Positions 17,897 to 27,065 of a stretch of 64,000 nt of DNA are shown piece after piece. The notes under the pieces are model-generated. The model was not told the origin of the DNA. It was given only the letters and a program-made list of their open reading frames with translations, and made no database searches. This DNA is from JAJFUI01 sp039698035 (lineage in GTDB: Bacteria; Planctomycetota; Planctomycetia; Pirellulales; Thermoguttaceae). The DNA lies in NCBI GenBank assembly GCA_039698035.1, contig JBDKSW010000007.1, positions 124,001 through 188,000 of the forward strand, in the 5' to 3' direction. The first letter of the stretch is position 1. Each line of letters begins with the position of its first letter. A program made the translations under genes and the position numbers.

Positions 17897-19624
17897 ATGG
17901 CGGCACATGCGGCAACCGATCAGGCGGCCTCGACGGCCCCCTCGCCGGCCGACCAGCCTTCCGAGCTGGTCCCGCTCAGCCCGTTTCAACGCGCGCGCGT
18001 CTGGCTCCTCGAAGAGGGCCCCTGGTGGCTCTGCAGCTTCGTGTTCCATCTCGTGCTGGTCTGCGCGTTGGCACTGATTGGCGGCCGCGCCGTGCAAAAG
18101 TTGGTTGGCGAAGAGCCCCCGGCGTTCGAGGAGGCCAAACTCGATCCGGTCGAGGAGCTGCCCAAAGTCGAGCGGTTCGACGTTGGCAAAACGCCCTACG
18201 AACCGTCGGAACTTAGCACGGATACGCTGACCCTCGAAAAGCCTGGCGACGGCGCCGAGATCGACAAGAACTATGACAACGATCCCGTCTTTCGGCCCGA
18301 AGGCGGCGGCGTTCCCTCCAAAACCAACGAGCCAAATCTCGGCGGCCTGGGCATGGACCTCACAGGCCCCGGACCAGGACCGGCCGTCAAGGGCAAGGGC
18401 GGCGTCGGCATCGGCATTGGCACCGGCACCAGGCCGGGCTCCGGCGGCCCCGGCACGGGCTTCGGCTGGCGACGCGGGACGGGGCATGCCACGACCGGCG
18501 CCACGAGGATCTCGGAGCGGGCAGTCGCCGGCGCGCTGAATTGGCTCGCACGGCATCAATCGCCCAACGGGAGTTGGAGCCTGTCGAACTACAATGCCCA
18601 TTGCAAGGACGGCACCTGTTCGGGCCCTGGACGGACGGGCAATCGGCTTTCGGCCGCTACGGCGCTGGGCCTGCTCCCGTTCTTGGCCGCCGGTCAGACC
18701 CACAAGACCAAAGGTCCCTACCAGAAAAACATCGCCGCCGGAATCCGATTCTTGGTGACCCACCAAAACCCGGACGGCGACATGTCCATGGGCGCCCAAC
18801 TGTACGACCACGGACTGGCCGCCATCGCGCTGTGCGAGTGCTATGGAATGAGCGGCGACGCGGCCTTGCGCCCACACGCCCAGGCGGCGCTGAATTTTAT
18901 CGTCGATGCCCAGGACCCCAAAGGCGGCGGCTGGCGGTACAGGCCGCGCAGGCCAGGCGATACGTCGGTCGTTGGTTGGCAACTCATGGCCCTGAAAAGC
19001 GGTCAAATGGCTTACTTGCCGGTCAACCCGGCCGTGTTCGACAAGGCCAAGGAGTTTTTGAAATCCGTCGCCTATGGCGGTCAATACGGCGGAATCTTCT
19101 GCTACTTGCCAGGCGGCCAATCCATCAGCGGCGACGATCGGGCAACGACGGCCATCGCCCTGCTTTGCCACCAATACATGCATATGGAACGGAACAACCC
19201 GGCGATGGTCGAAGGGACCGCTTTCCTCATGCAGAACCTGCCCGACCCCGAGCGTCCTAATCTGTACTATTGGTACTATGCCACGATGACGATGCACAAC
19301 CAGCCGGGCAAGGACTGGGACACCTGGAACCGCAAAATCCGCCGGCTGTTGATCGACACGCAGAGTCGCGAGGGCTGCGCCGCTGGCAGTTGGTATTCCA
19401 CCAACGGCAAGGATCCTTGGGCGGAACACGGCGGCCGGGTGATGATGACCAGCCTCGCCGCATTGACGCTTGAAGTCTATTACCGCTATCTGCCGTTGTA
19501 CAAAGTGGATGCGGAGCTGAACAGCGATCTCCCGCTGGCAAAGCCTGGCAAGGCCGCGCCCGGCAAATCGAAAAGGCCGGACACCGTGCCCGAGCTGGAA
19601 GAACCGGAGGGCATCGGCCCGTAA
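17897..19624 (+). CDS. TonB-like anchored protein with squalene-cyclase/prenyltransferase-type alpha-toroid domain
   Basis: 575 residues. A short cytoplasmic start, one transmembrane helix (about 43-63), an extended acidic linker (about 68-150), a Gly-rich stretch (about 150-200), then repeats of about 50 residues resembling the terpenoid-cyclase/prenyltransferase toroid: AVAGALNWLARHQSPNGSWS, later AGIRFLVTHQNPDGD, and AALNFIVDAQDPKGGGW. The catalytic DxDD of squalene-hopene cyclase is not seen, so enzyme activity is doubtful. One inner-membrane helix plus a long linker and distal domain downstream of ExbB/ExbD is the layout of TonB. That analogy is inference. Confidence 0.75.
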   Translation: MAAHAATDQAASTAPSPADQPSELVPLSPFQRARVWLLEEGPWWLCSFVFHLVLVCALALIGGRAVQKLVGEEPPAFEEAKLDPVEELPKVERFDVGKTPYEPSELSTDTLTLEKPGDGAEIDKNYDNDPVFRPEGGGVPSKTNEPNLGGLGMDLTGPGPGPAVKGKGGVGIGIGTGTRPGSGGPGTGFGWRRGTGHATTGATRISERAVAGALNWLARHQSPNGSWSLSNYNAHCKDGTCSGPGRTGNRLSAATALGLLPFLAAGQTHKTKGPYQKNIAAGIRFLVTHQNPDGDMSMGAQLYDHGLAAIALCECYGMSGDAALRPHAQAALNFIVDAQDPKGGGWRYRPRRPGDTSVVGWQLMALKSGQMAYLPVNPAVFDKAKEFLKSVAYGGQYGGIFCYLPGGQSISGDDRATTAIALLCHQYMHMERNNPAMVEGTAFLMQNLPDPERPNLYYWYYATMTMHNQPGKDWDTWNRKIRRLLIDTQSREGCAAGSWYSTNGKDPWAEHGGRVMMTSLAALTLEVYYRYLPLYKVDAELNSDLPLAKPGKAAPGKSKRPDTVPELEEPEGIGP

Positions 19625-19695
19625 GGTTGTGTTTGAAGATCGGAACGCAGGATTGCATGATGCGGAACGCAACAAGATGCCAATGGAGGAATGAC

Positions 19696-22647
19696 ATGCT
19701 GCACGTTGCAGCTTGCGGTCTGCAATGTGCCATCGTCGTCGGCCTTCTCGCGGCAGGGCTGCCTCGTGCCGCTGTCGCCGCCGAGCAACCGCTTCACTTC
19801 CTGCATCTCCTGCAAAAAAACGGCTATGGCGACATGGCCGTCGAGTACCTCGATTCGCTGGCAAAGCGCGGCAACATGCCGGCCGAGATCCGCGATGTCT
19901 TCGATCTGGAGATGTCCAAAAGCCTTCGGGTGGCCGCCAGCGATGCCTTCGACGCCAAGGACCAGGCCCGGCTGATGCAGCAGTCCGAGCATTACCTGGG
20001 CAAGTTCATCCGTGAAAAGCCCGACAACCCGGCCACCGCCGCGGCGACCGTCGCCTGGGGCGAGTCGCTGGGACGCCAGGCCGTCGAACGCATCCACGCG
20101 GTCAAGGGCAAGGAAAAGCGGCAGCAGGAAAAGGTGCTCGCCGAAGCCCGGTCGCAACTGACGGAGGCGAAAGAGAAGTTCGGACGCGCCGCGAGAATTT
20201 TCAAGGCCCGATTGGATGCAATCCCCGCCGAGTCCAAATCGGCCGCCAACGAGCGAAAGCAACTGCGGACCGACCTCGAAGGCGCCCGCTACCAGGTGGC
20301 GATGGCCGATTACTACCTTGCGCAAACTTACCCCGACCTTGAGAGTCCCGAACGCACGGCCGCGCTAAGGCAGGCGGCCGACGCTCTCGAAGCCATCTTT
20401 CAGCGAGACCGGGCCGCCGACCCGCGACTGACCGACGTTGGCCTGCTGGCGCACCTTTGGACGGGCAAGGCCATCGAGGAACTTGGCGATCTGGACCTGG
20501 CGAACGAATATTACGAGGAAGTTCTGGTCAACCCGCGCAACGCCGGCGAAAAGGGCCCTGCAACCGGCTGGGAGCCTTGGTTTGCCCAGGTCGAGTATTT
20601 CCGGCTCGCCGTGCTGGCCAAGCGAAAACCGGACGAATTCCTGCGAGAAGCGCCGGTCTGGCTCCAGTCGTTTCGTCGGTTGAGCAAGACCGACGGTTAT
20701 CAGGGCGTTGCTCTGGAACTGGCCAAGGCGCTCCATGTCCGATCCAAGGTCGCGTCTGGCTCCGAGAAATCAAAACGAACATCCGAGGCCATCCAGACGC
20801 TCATCGAGATGTCGAAAGTGCGAAGCCAGCACCAGCAGGAGGCCATTCTGCTGAAACGTGAAATTCTGAAAGCGGCGGGCAAGTCGGACATCGAGATTAC
20901 CACGTTTGACGAGGCCGTCGCGCTGGGTGACGCGGCCCTCGGCGCCGAGCAGTGGGAATCGGCGCGCGATGCGTTCCAGCAGGCGCTGGCGATTGCCGGG
21001 CGAACGAAGCTCAAGAACGCTGCCCGGCTAGACGCGGTCCGCGAGGCCGAGGCCGGCGCATCGCTGATGATTGCCCGGGGCCTCTTCGAGCAGAACAAGC
21101 TCGGCGAGTGCATCGAGTTGACGGCCAAGATCATTTTCGAAGACGCGGATCGCAAGCAGGTGCGCAAACAGAGCCCGTCGGCGGCCCAGGCGTCGGCCCT
21201 TGCCGTGCGTGCGGCGCTGAATCTGTATCGCGACGCGCCGGCGGACAAGCGGCCCGCCGCGCTGGAACGGCTGATGAACCTGGCCAAGTTCACCGAATCG
21301 CATTGGCCGGATCTGCCCGAGGCCGACGACGCCCGCATGGCACGCGGCCATGCGCAGGTGATCGTCGAGGACTATCGCCAGGCGATCGACATCTTCGAGC
21401 GGGTCAATCCGAAGTCGGATCGATTCCCGATGGCCATGTACCTGGCCGCACAGAACTACGTCCGGCTCTATGTCCTCGAAAAGGCGAAGCCGGCCGATCA
21501 GCGGGATGCCAAGCAGATGGCCGCCGACTACGCCAAGGCGATCGAGCGGCTCCATGCGGGCCTCGCCGAGTTGAAGAAGCAGTTCGAACCGGGCAGGGTC
21601 GCGCCGAACTATTTCGTCGAAACGCAACTGCTGTTGGCTCAACTTCACATGGACCACGAGCAGTTCCGAGAGGCCGTCGTACTGTACCAACCGCTGGTGG
21701 ACATCGTCAGGGCGGAAAAACCCAAGGAGTTCGACGCGACGACCATCGCCGTCTTTCTGGGAGCCGTTCGCTGCTATTGTGCCCTGGGACAGTTGGACAA
21801 GGCCGGCGAGGTGGGCGCTGTCCTGGTCGAGGTTGGGCCCGATTCGCAACAGGTCAACACGGCCCTGGTCATGTTCTCGCGGCTATTGGATCGCGAGCGA
21901 CAACGGGCAGCCGCGCTGGTGACCGAGTTGGACAACGCCGGCAAGGCGGCCGAGTGTGAGCGCGCTCGGGCCAAGCTTGCGTCGACCGAAAAGCTCTTGG
22001 GCGCGATGCTCGCCAAACTGGCCGGCCGAAAGCGAGTCTCGCTCGAAGGCATGGTCTTCCTCGCCGATGGGCTGAACACGCTGGGGATGACGGCCGACGC
22101 GACCCGGCAGTACGAGAAGATCCTACAAATGGCCGAATCGGAGCCGACGATGGCCAAGAGGGCCGGCCGGGCCGTGACCCGCGTCCGCTCGCAACTCGCC
22201 GGGCTGCTTCGCAAACAGGGCAAGTACGAGGAATCGCTCGCCCTGGTGAACCAACTGATTCAGGACAATCCCAACTCCCTGGAACCGCTGATGGAGAAGG
22301 GGCGGATCCTTGACGATTGGTCGGAACTGGCCCCCGAACACTTTGACGACGCGGTCGGTCATTGGAGCATGTTGTGCGGCCGCTTGCAGCCCTTGCGACG
22401 CAAGCTGCCAGAGTATTACGACGTGACGTACAACGTGGCGGCCACGCTCGTCCGCCAAGCCGAGAAGAGCGAGGACAAGCAGTTGATCGCCGATCGCGCG
22501 CGCAAGGCCGAACAGGTGCTGAAATCGGCCTTGATTCTCAATCCAACACTCAACGGACCGGATGCGGTCGAGCGCTACCAGACCCTGCTGAAAAAAGCGA
22601 TTTCCATGCAGGGACGGTCGCCTGACAAGGATGGGCAAAAGCCATGA
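19696..22647 (+). CDS. Secreted tetratricopeptide-repeat protein
   Basis: 983 residues from ATG 19696 with a GGAGGA ribosome site at 19685-19690. A signal peptide (about residues 1-28, ending AAVAAEQ) is followed by an almost wholly helical protein with TPR-like pairs throughout, for example WESARDAFQQALAIAG and YEESLALVNQLIQDNPNSLE. It should be a large periplasmic scaffold. The last four bases overlap the VWA gene (ATGA), so the two are translationally coupled. Confidence 0.8.
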   Translation: MLHVAACGLQCAIVVGLLAAGLPRAAVAAEQPLHFLHLLQKNGYGDMAVEYLDSLAKRGNMPAEIRDVFDLEMSKSLRVAASDAFDAKDQARLMQQSEHYLGKFIREKPDNPATAAATVAWGESLGRQAVERIHAVKGKEKRQQEKVLAEARSQLTEAKEKFGRAARIFKARLDAIPAESKSAANERKQLRTDLEGARYQVAMADYYLAQTYPDLESPERTAALRQAADALEAIFQRDRAADPRLTDVGLLAHLWTGKAIEELGDLDLANEYYEEVLVNPRNAGEKGPATGWEPWFAQVEYFRLAVLAKRKPDEFLREAPVWLQSFRRLSKTDGYQGVALELAKALHVRSKVASGSEKSKRTSEAIQTLIEMSKVRSQHQQEAILLKREILKAAGKSDIEITTFDEAVALGDAALGAEQWESARDAFQQALAIAGRTKLKNAARLDAVREAEAGASLMIARGLFEQNKLGECIELTAKIIFEDADRKQVRKQSPSAAQASALAVRAALNLYRDAPADKRPAALERLMNLAKFTESHWPDLPEADDARMARGHAQVIVEDYRQAIDIFERVNPKSDRFPMAMYLAAQNYVRLYVLEKAKPADQRDAKQMAADYAKAIERLHAGLAELKKQFEPGRVAPNYFVETQLLLAQLHMDHEQFREAVVLYQPLVDIVRAEKPKEFDATTIAVFLGAVRCYCALGQLDKAGEVGAVLVEVGPDSQQVNTALVMFSRLLDRERQRAAALVTELDNAGKAAECERARAKLASTEKLLGAMLAKLAGRKRVSLEGMVFLADGLNTLGMTADATRQYEKILQMAESEPTMAKRAGRAVTRVRSQLAGLLRKQGKYEESLALVNQLIQDNPNSLEPLMEKGRILDDWSELAPEHFDDAVGHWSMLCGRLQPLRRKLPEYYDVTYNVAATLVRQAEKSEDKQLIADRARKAEQVLKSALILNPTLNGPDAVERYQTLLKKAISMQGRSPDKDGQKP

Positions 22648-23435
22648 TCTGCCCCAGTCTGCCAGGACGGACGGCTCGGGCGTTTTGCGGTCTGCTGCTC
22701 GTTGTGGCGACGGTTGCCGCCGGCCAGGCCGCGGCGCCCTCGAACAAGGCCGACGAGAAGCCGGCGGCCAAGTCGGACGCCAAGCCCGATCCTAAGTCCG
22801 ACGCCACGCAGAAGGGGCTCGACGGCCTTGGCTTCTCGATTGCCCCGAAGGAAGGCGGCAAAGCCCGCACCAGCTTGTTCGGACTTGTTGGCGAAGGTTA
22901 CAAGTTCGTCTATGTTTTCGACCGATCCGGCAGCATGGGCGGCGAGGGGCGCAAGTCGCTGAGGGTCGTCAAGGCCGAGTTGCTTGAAAGCCTGAAGAAC
23001 CTCGATTCGGTCCATCAGTTCCAAGTCGTCTTCTACAACGAGCGGCCCACGCTGTTCAATCCGTCTGGCGTGCCTGGCCGATTGGGATTTGCGACCGACG
23101 AGAGCAAGCAACGGGTCGTTTCGTTTCTGGATTCCATCAAGGCCATTGGCGGCACGGACCACGAGGCGGCCCTGCGCGTTGCCATCCGCCTTCAGCCCGA
23201 CGTAATCTTCTTTCTCACCGATGGCGACGACCCGAAGCTTAGCGCGGCCCAGTTGGCGAAGATTCGCGACCTCGCGGCCGGCATCCTGATCAACACGATC
23301 GAGTTCGGTCCCGGTCCGAAGCCGGCCGCCCGCAGCTTCTTGGCCGATCTGGCCCAGCAGAACGGCGGCGGCTACGTCTACGTCGATATCTCGAAACGCC
23401 AGATCGACGAACGGCCCCAGAGGGTTGGGGATTAG
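22644..23435 (+). CDS. Secreted von Willebrand factor type A (VWA) domain protein
   Basis: 263 residues. Signal peptide about 1-30, Lys/Asp/Ala-rich linker to about 58, then a VWA domain with an intact metal-ion-dependent adhesion site: Asp93-x-Ser95-x-Ser97 in DRSGSMGG, a conserved Thr in GGTDHEAAL and an Asp in LTDGDDP. VWA domains bind partner proteins through the metal. It overlaps the TPR gene by ATGA and is the last gene of the ExbBD operon. Confidence 0.88.
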   Translation: MICPSLPGRTARAFCGLLLVVATVAAGQAAAPSNKADEKPAAKSDAKPDPKSDATQKGLDGLGFSIAPKEGGKARTSLFGLVGEGYKFVYVFDRSGSMGGEGRKSLRVVKAELLESLKNLDSVHQFQVVFYNERPTLFNPSGVPGRLGFATDESKQRVVSFLDSIKAIGGTDHEAALRVAIRLQPDVIFFLTDGDDPKLSAAQLAKIRDLAAGILINTIEFGPGPKPAARSFLADLAQQNGGGYVYVDISKRQIDERPQRVGD

Positions 23436-23476
23436 AGACGAGAGGGCTCAGCGGTCAGAGGGCACGCCGCCGCGAA

Positions 23477-24625
23477 TCAGTCGGTTCCGGCCCTGAGTTC
23501 CGACGGCAGGTTCCAAGCTCGTCCTTTTGCGGCCGCGCGGCAAATCTCGGTGATGGAAGCCGGGAATCTGGCTGCGCCGAAACAGAGCAGCGGAGCGATG
23601 AGCGAGCCCCAATACTGATTGAAACTCTGGCCGACCGCTGCGAAAGCGGCCAGGAACAGACACGCGCTTAGGCCCATTCGCACACCGAGCGGCGTATTCC
23701 AGCCGGCGAATCCGACCAGGGCTGCTACGAGATAGAGTGCCGTGACCCATTGCGGCAACACCAGCAGATAGGCATTCATCTGGACGGTCGAGATGACAAA
23801 TCCGGCCCCGCCGAACTGAATCCAACCGTGCTGGTGCGCGCGGGCCTCGGGCCCGATCAGCCCGCTGACGTGCCAACAGTGCAAGGCAAAAAAGATGCAC
23901 CACGTGGTTAAGCCCAACAGCCAGGCGAGCAGCTCGCCGCGGCGGCCCCGCCACCAAGCGATGGCGGCTCCCAGCAGGCAATAGGGCAGGGCCAACTCGC
24001 GAAAAAAAACGGCCGCGATGCCCAACCCGACGCCAAGATACGGTCGGTTCAGTCCAAAGGCCGAGACGGACAGCCCAAGAAACACGCCGGCCCAAAGGAC
24101 GGGCACCACGTACAGATCGTCCAGCACAGTCAGCATGAGCGGCCCATTGAGCAACAGAAGCGTCATGGCCACGGTGCAAATCCCGAGACCGCTGGCCGAC
24201 GAGGGTTCCTTGCATGAATCGTTCGGCCCACCGTGCTGCTCACGGCCCAACGCCTGCAGGGCCATCACGGCCAATAGGAGCGACAGCCCGCCGAGCAACA
24301 GCTTGCCAAACCAGGCGACAGGCAGTTTGCCGAGCAGCCACATGGGCAGCGGCATCCGCCAGTTGAACACGCTTCGGGTGGGATATCCGCGCGGCGCCAG
24401 TTCCGCGGCGGCCGCCTCGTAGTAGCCCTGTCCGCGCTGGATGCGTTCGACCTCGGCCTGATACAGCGCCACGTCGTTCTTGCCCTTGACGCCGGCCCGC
24501 AGGTTGCTGCTTGCCAAGGGCGAAACGGTCACGGCCACGGCAAGCACGGCGGCAGCGACAATTGCGGCCAGGACAAGCCTTGCACGAGACGGCGTCAGTC
24601 GAGCGTAACTGGTGGAATGTGGCAT
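23477..24625 (-). CDS. Multipass membrane protein, possibly GT-C glycosyltransferase
   Basis: 382 residues from ATG 24623-24625 (AAGGG upstream). About nine to eleven hydrophobic helices, with a first periplasmic loop containing NDVALYQAEVERIQRGQGYY and then RSVFNWRMPLPMWLLGK. An Asp-containing first loop and this helix arrangement resemble lipid-linked GT-C glycosyltransferases, but no decisive motif is visible. It is convergent with the VWA gene and not part of that operon. Confidence 0.6.
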   Translation of the reverse strand: MPHSTSYARLTPSRARLVLAAIVAAAVLAVAVTVSPLASSNLRAGVKGKNDVALYQAEVERIQRGQGYYEAAAAELAPRGYPTRSVFNWRMPLPMWLLGKLPVAWFGKLLLGGLSLLLAVMALQALGREQHGGPNDSCKEPSSASGLGICTVAMTLLLLNGPLMLTVLDDLYVVPVLWAGVFLGLSVSAFGLNRPYLGVGLGIAAVFFRELALPYCLLGAAIAWWRGRRGELLAWLLGLTTWCIFFALHCWHVSGLIGPEARAHQHGWIQFGGAGFVISTVQMNAYLLVLPQWVTALYLVAALVGFAGWNTPLGVRMGLSACLFLAAFAAVGQSFNQYWGSLIAPLLCFGAARFPASITEICRAAAKGRAWNLPSELRAGTD

Positions 24626-24930
24626 CGAACCCTTACCAAAAGACTCTCGACAACTATAGCTTTCGCCAGACGTGTTGCCCCCCCCAACGGCGAAGATGCT
24701 CAGGGCGGCGGTGACGCGGGCAATGGGGCCGCGATCGAGGGGGCTGTTTCCGGTCTGGAACGCACCTTTGAGCTGGCGAGCCGTCTGATTGCACATTTCG
24801 GCCCACGCGTTACAATGGGCAACGTCACTCCACAGGTGTACTTGTATGGGGTGAGGTCTCATCGCACGGATTTGCGGCTTGTTCCAAAGGACGGCTGCCA
24901 GAGGGCTCTTTTCAAAAAACGAGGTGAATC
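24626..24930. other. 305-bp divergent intergenic region
   Basis: Between the minus-strand membrane-protein gene and the plus-strand DUF1559 gene. It holds a C8 tract (24678-24685) and the promoter candidate at 24789-24816. A minus-strand TATAGT-like hexamer near 24655 lacks a good -35. Nothing else is seen. Confidence 0.4.
24789..24816 (+). promoter_or_regulatory. Sigma70-type promoter candidate for DUF1559 gene
   Basis: TTGCAC at 24789-24794 and TACAAT at 24811-24816, 16-base spacer. The inferred leader to the GTG at 24931 is about 108 bases. Confidence 0.4.
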
Positions 24931-26607
24931 GTGTCCCAGAAACGCTTTAGGGCGACCGCGTGGATGCTCGTCGTCGTGATGGCCTACTCTCCGTCCTTGG
25001 TTTTCGCTGGGGAGGCCGCCGAGGCCCAACCGTCGCGGACGGAAGGCGAAGGCAACAAGGAGATCGACGTCAGCTTCGTCACGCCTCGGACCGCCGTGGC
25101 CGTGGTCCTCCACCCGCGCCATGTGCTCACCTCGTCGCATGCGGAGATGCTGCCGACCGAGGTCATCACGGCTGCCGGCAAGGCCTATCTGGGCATTGAC
25201 CCCTTGAATGTTGAGCAGGTCATCGCCATCGCCGAGCCTCCGCAAGCGGGCCCACCCGGTGCGGCCGTCATCTTGCGGATGGCCGAGCCGCTTGGCGACG
25301 AGCCAGTCCTCGGCCCGCTTTGGCAGCGCACGGCCGAAGCCCAACTCGACGGCAAGACCTATCGCCGCGGGATGGGCCCCATGGATTGCAGCATCTATCA
25401 GCCAGACGATCGGACACTGATCGTGGCCACCGATCCATTGCTCCGCCAAATTGTGAGCAATCGCGCGGATCCCCAGGAAGGGTCCATGAGCAACATCCTC
25501 GGTCGAGTCGCCTCGCCGCCCGACGCCCTGGTGATTGTGTTGGTCGAGCCTTTGCGTCCGCTGTTGGCTGGCCCATTGGCCATGGCCCCCATTCCGCCGG
25601 AATTCGCGGATGCGAAGAAGATTCCCGAGCTGTTGAACTCCGTCGGCGCCAAGGTCAATCTGACGGGCAACATGGACATGTCGCTTACGCTGAAAGCGAA
25701 CGACGCGGCGGCCGCCGACCAGTTGGAGCAGATTGTCAACAAGCTGCTGGACACCGCCCGAGATACGGCACTCGCCGAAATGGCCAAGAAACCGGTCGGC
25801 GACGACCCGGTATCGCAGGCGGGCGAGGAGTATGCCAAGCGCATGAGCAATCGCATGTTCGATGCGCTGCGGCCGGTCCGCAAAGGTCAGTCGCTGACTC
25901 TTGCCAACGATCCCTCCGCCAACAATGCGCAGATGGTGCACGTCGCAGTGATTGGCGCTTTGGCGGCGCTGCTGCTGCCGGCCGTGCAGGCGGCTCGCGA
26001 GGCCGCCCGACGCGTGCAAACATCCAACAATATCAAGGAAATACTCTTAGGGATGCACAATTACGCACAGGCCCATCGTTCGTTGCCCGCCCGCGCGAGC
26101 TTTGACGCCCAGGGCAAGCCGTTGCTGAGCTGGCGGGTTCATTTGCTGCCCTATTACGGCCAAGATGCCCTGTACAAGCAGTTTCATCTCGACGAGCCTT
26201 GGGACAGCGAGCACAATCGCACGCTGATTCCGATGATGCCTGCGGTTTACCAGAATCCGAGTGCGGCACTCCAGCCGGGCATGACCCAGTACCTGGCCGT
26301 CCACGGCAAGGGGCTGGCCTTCGATGGGGTCAAGGGCCGGGCGTTCGGCGAGTTCAGTGATGGACTGTCGAATTCAATCATGATCGTCGAGGTCAACCCG
26401 GATCGCGCGGTCACGTGGACGAAGCCCGACGACTGGGAGTGCGACGCCAAGAATCCGCTGGCCGGGCTCGGTGCCGCGCACCCAAACGGTTTCAACGTTG
26501 GGCTCGTCGACGGTTCGGTGCGGTTCATCTCGAGCAGCATCGATCCGACCCTGTTCCTCGGCTTGTTGACGATTGCCGGCGGCGAGTTCTCGCAAATGCC
26601 GCAGTGA
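24931..26607 (+). CDS. DUF1559-domain protein with an extra N-terminal secreted domain
   Basis: 558 residues from GTG 24931, with GAGGTG upstream. A signal peptide (about 1-27) leads an unrecognised domain of about 300 residues. Then at about residues 335-375 comes the pilin-like helix typical of planctomycete DUF1559 proteins (ALAALLLPAVQAAREAARR), followed by the DUF1559 domain and its closing signature FNVGLVDGSVRFIS (about 515-528). In ordinary DUF1559 proteins this helix is at the N-terminus after a prepilin peptidase site. Here it is internal, so type IV pilin-like processing is unlikely. DUF1559 function is unknown. Confidence 0.85.
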   Translation: MSQKRFRATAWMLVVVMAYSPSLVFAGEAAEAQPSRTEGEGNKEIDVSFVTPRTAVAVVLHPRHVLTSSHAEMLPTEVITAAGKAYLGIDPLNVEQVIAIAEPPQAGPPGAAVILRMAEPLGDEPVLGPLWQRTAEAQLDGKTYRRGMGPMDCSIYQPDDRTLIVATDPLLRQIVSNRADPQEGSMSNILGRVASPPDALVIVLVEPLRPLLAGPLAMAPIPPEFADAKKIPELLNSVGAKVNLTGNMDMSLTLKANDAAAADQLEQIVNKLLDTARDTALAEMAKKPVGDDPVSQAGEEYAKRMSNRMFDALRPVRKGQSLTLANDPSANNAQMVHVAVIGALAALLLPAVQAAREAARRVQTSNNIKEILLGMHNYAQAHRSLPARASFDAQGKPLLSWRVHLLPYYGQDALYKQFHLDEPWDSEHNRTLIPMMPAVYQNPSAALQPGMTQYLAVHGKGLAFDGVKGRAFGEFSDGLSNSIMIVEVNPDRAVTWTKPDDWECDAKNPLAGLGAAHPNGFNVGLVDGSVRFISSSIDPTLFLGLLTIAGGEFSQMPQ

Positions 26608-27065
26608 TTTCGCCAAGCAATGCCGCCAACACACAGTCCTGGGCCGGCGGCGTAATATCCACACGACCGCGTGCTGACGGCGTAGTGTTCGCCGTACGGC
26701 CGTTGGTGTTCTCTGTTTGCTCATGCGCCTCTTCCGTGACGCGGTGACGGATGTCCGACCGTTGGCGTTTCGGTCGCATGGCAACGCCGTAGGTTCCGAG
26801 CTGGCTGATCGGGACAAAGGGGGGGGCATTCCCGCGGGGCCCGCGATCAGCAGGCATCTGTCACAACATATTGATGCACAACGCCTTGTGGCGATGCGAG
26901 AAACCGCCCGTGGCGGGCCGTTCGCGGCGTCAACGGGAACCTATACTTCTCTGGTAGCCCGCCTTCACAGGGCGGACTGCCGCTCGCGACGCCGACCACA
27001 CCGTAGACGGTCCATGCGACGGACCCGTGTGACAGAACATCACCATTTAGACGCTTGCTGGGGCT
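26608..27065. other. 458-bp intergenic region
   Basis: Between the DUF1559 and CHASE-HD-GYP genes. It contains a G8 tract (26819-26826) and some short imperfect palindromes around CCCGCC...GGGCGG near 26960-26980. No terminator with a T-tract, tRNA or convincing gene was found; open frames crossing it lack family character. Confidence 0.4.

Noticed and set aside
17897..19624. True squalene-hopene cyclase
   Set aside because: The toroid-type repeats are present but no DxDD catalytic motif is seen, and the protein has an N-terminal anchor and sits in an ExbBD operon.
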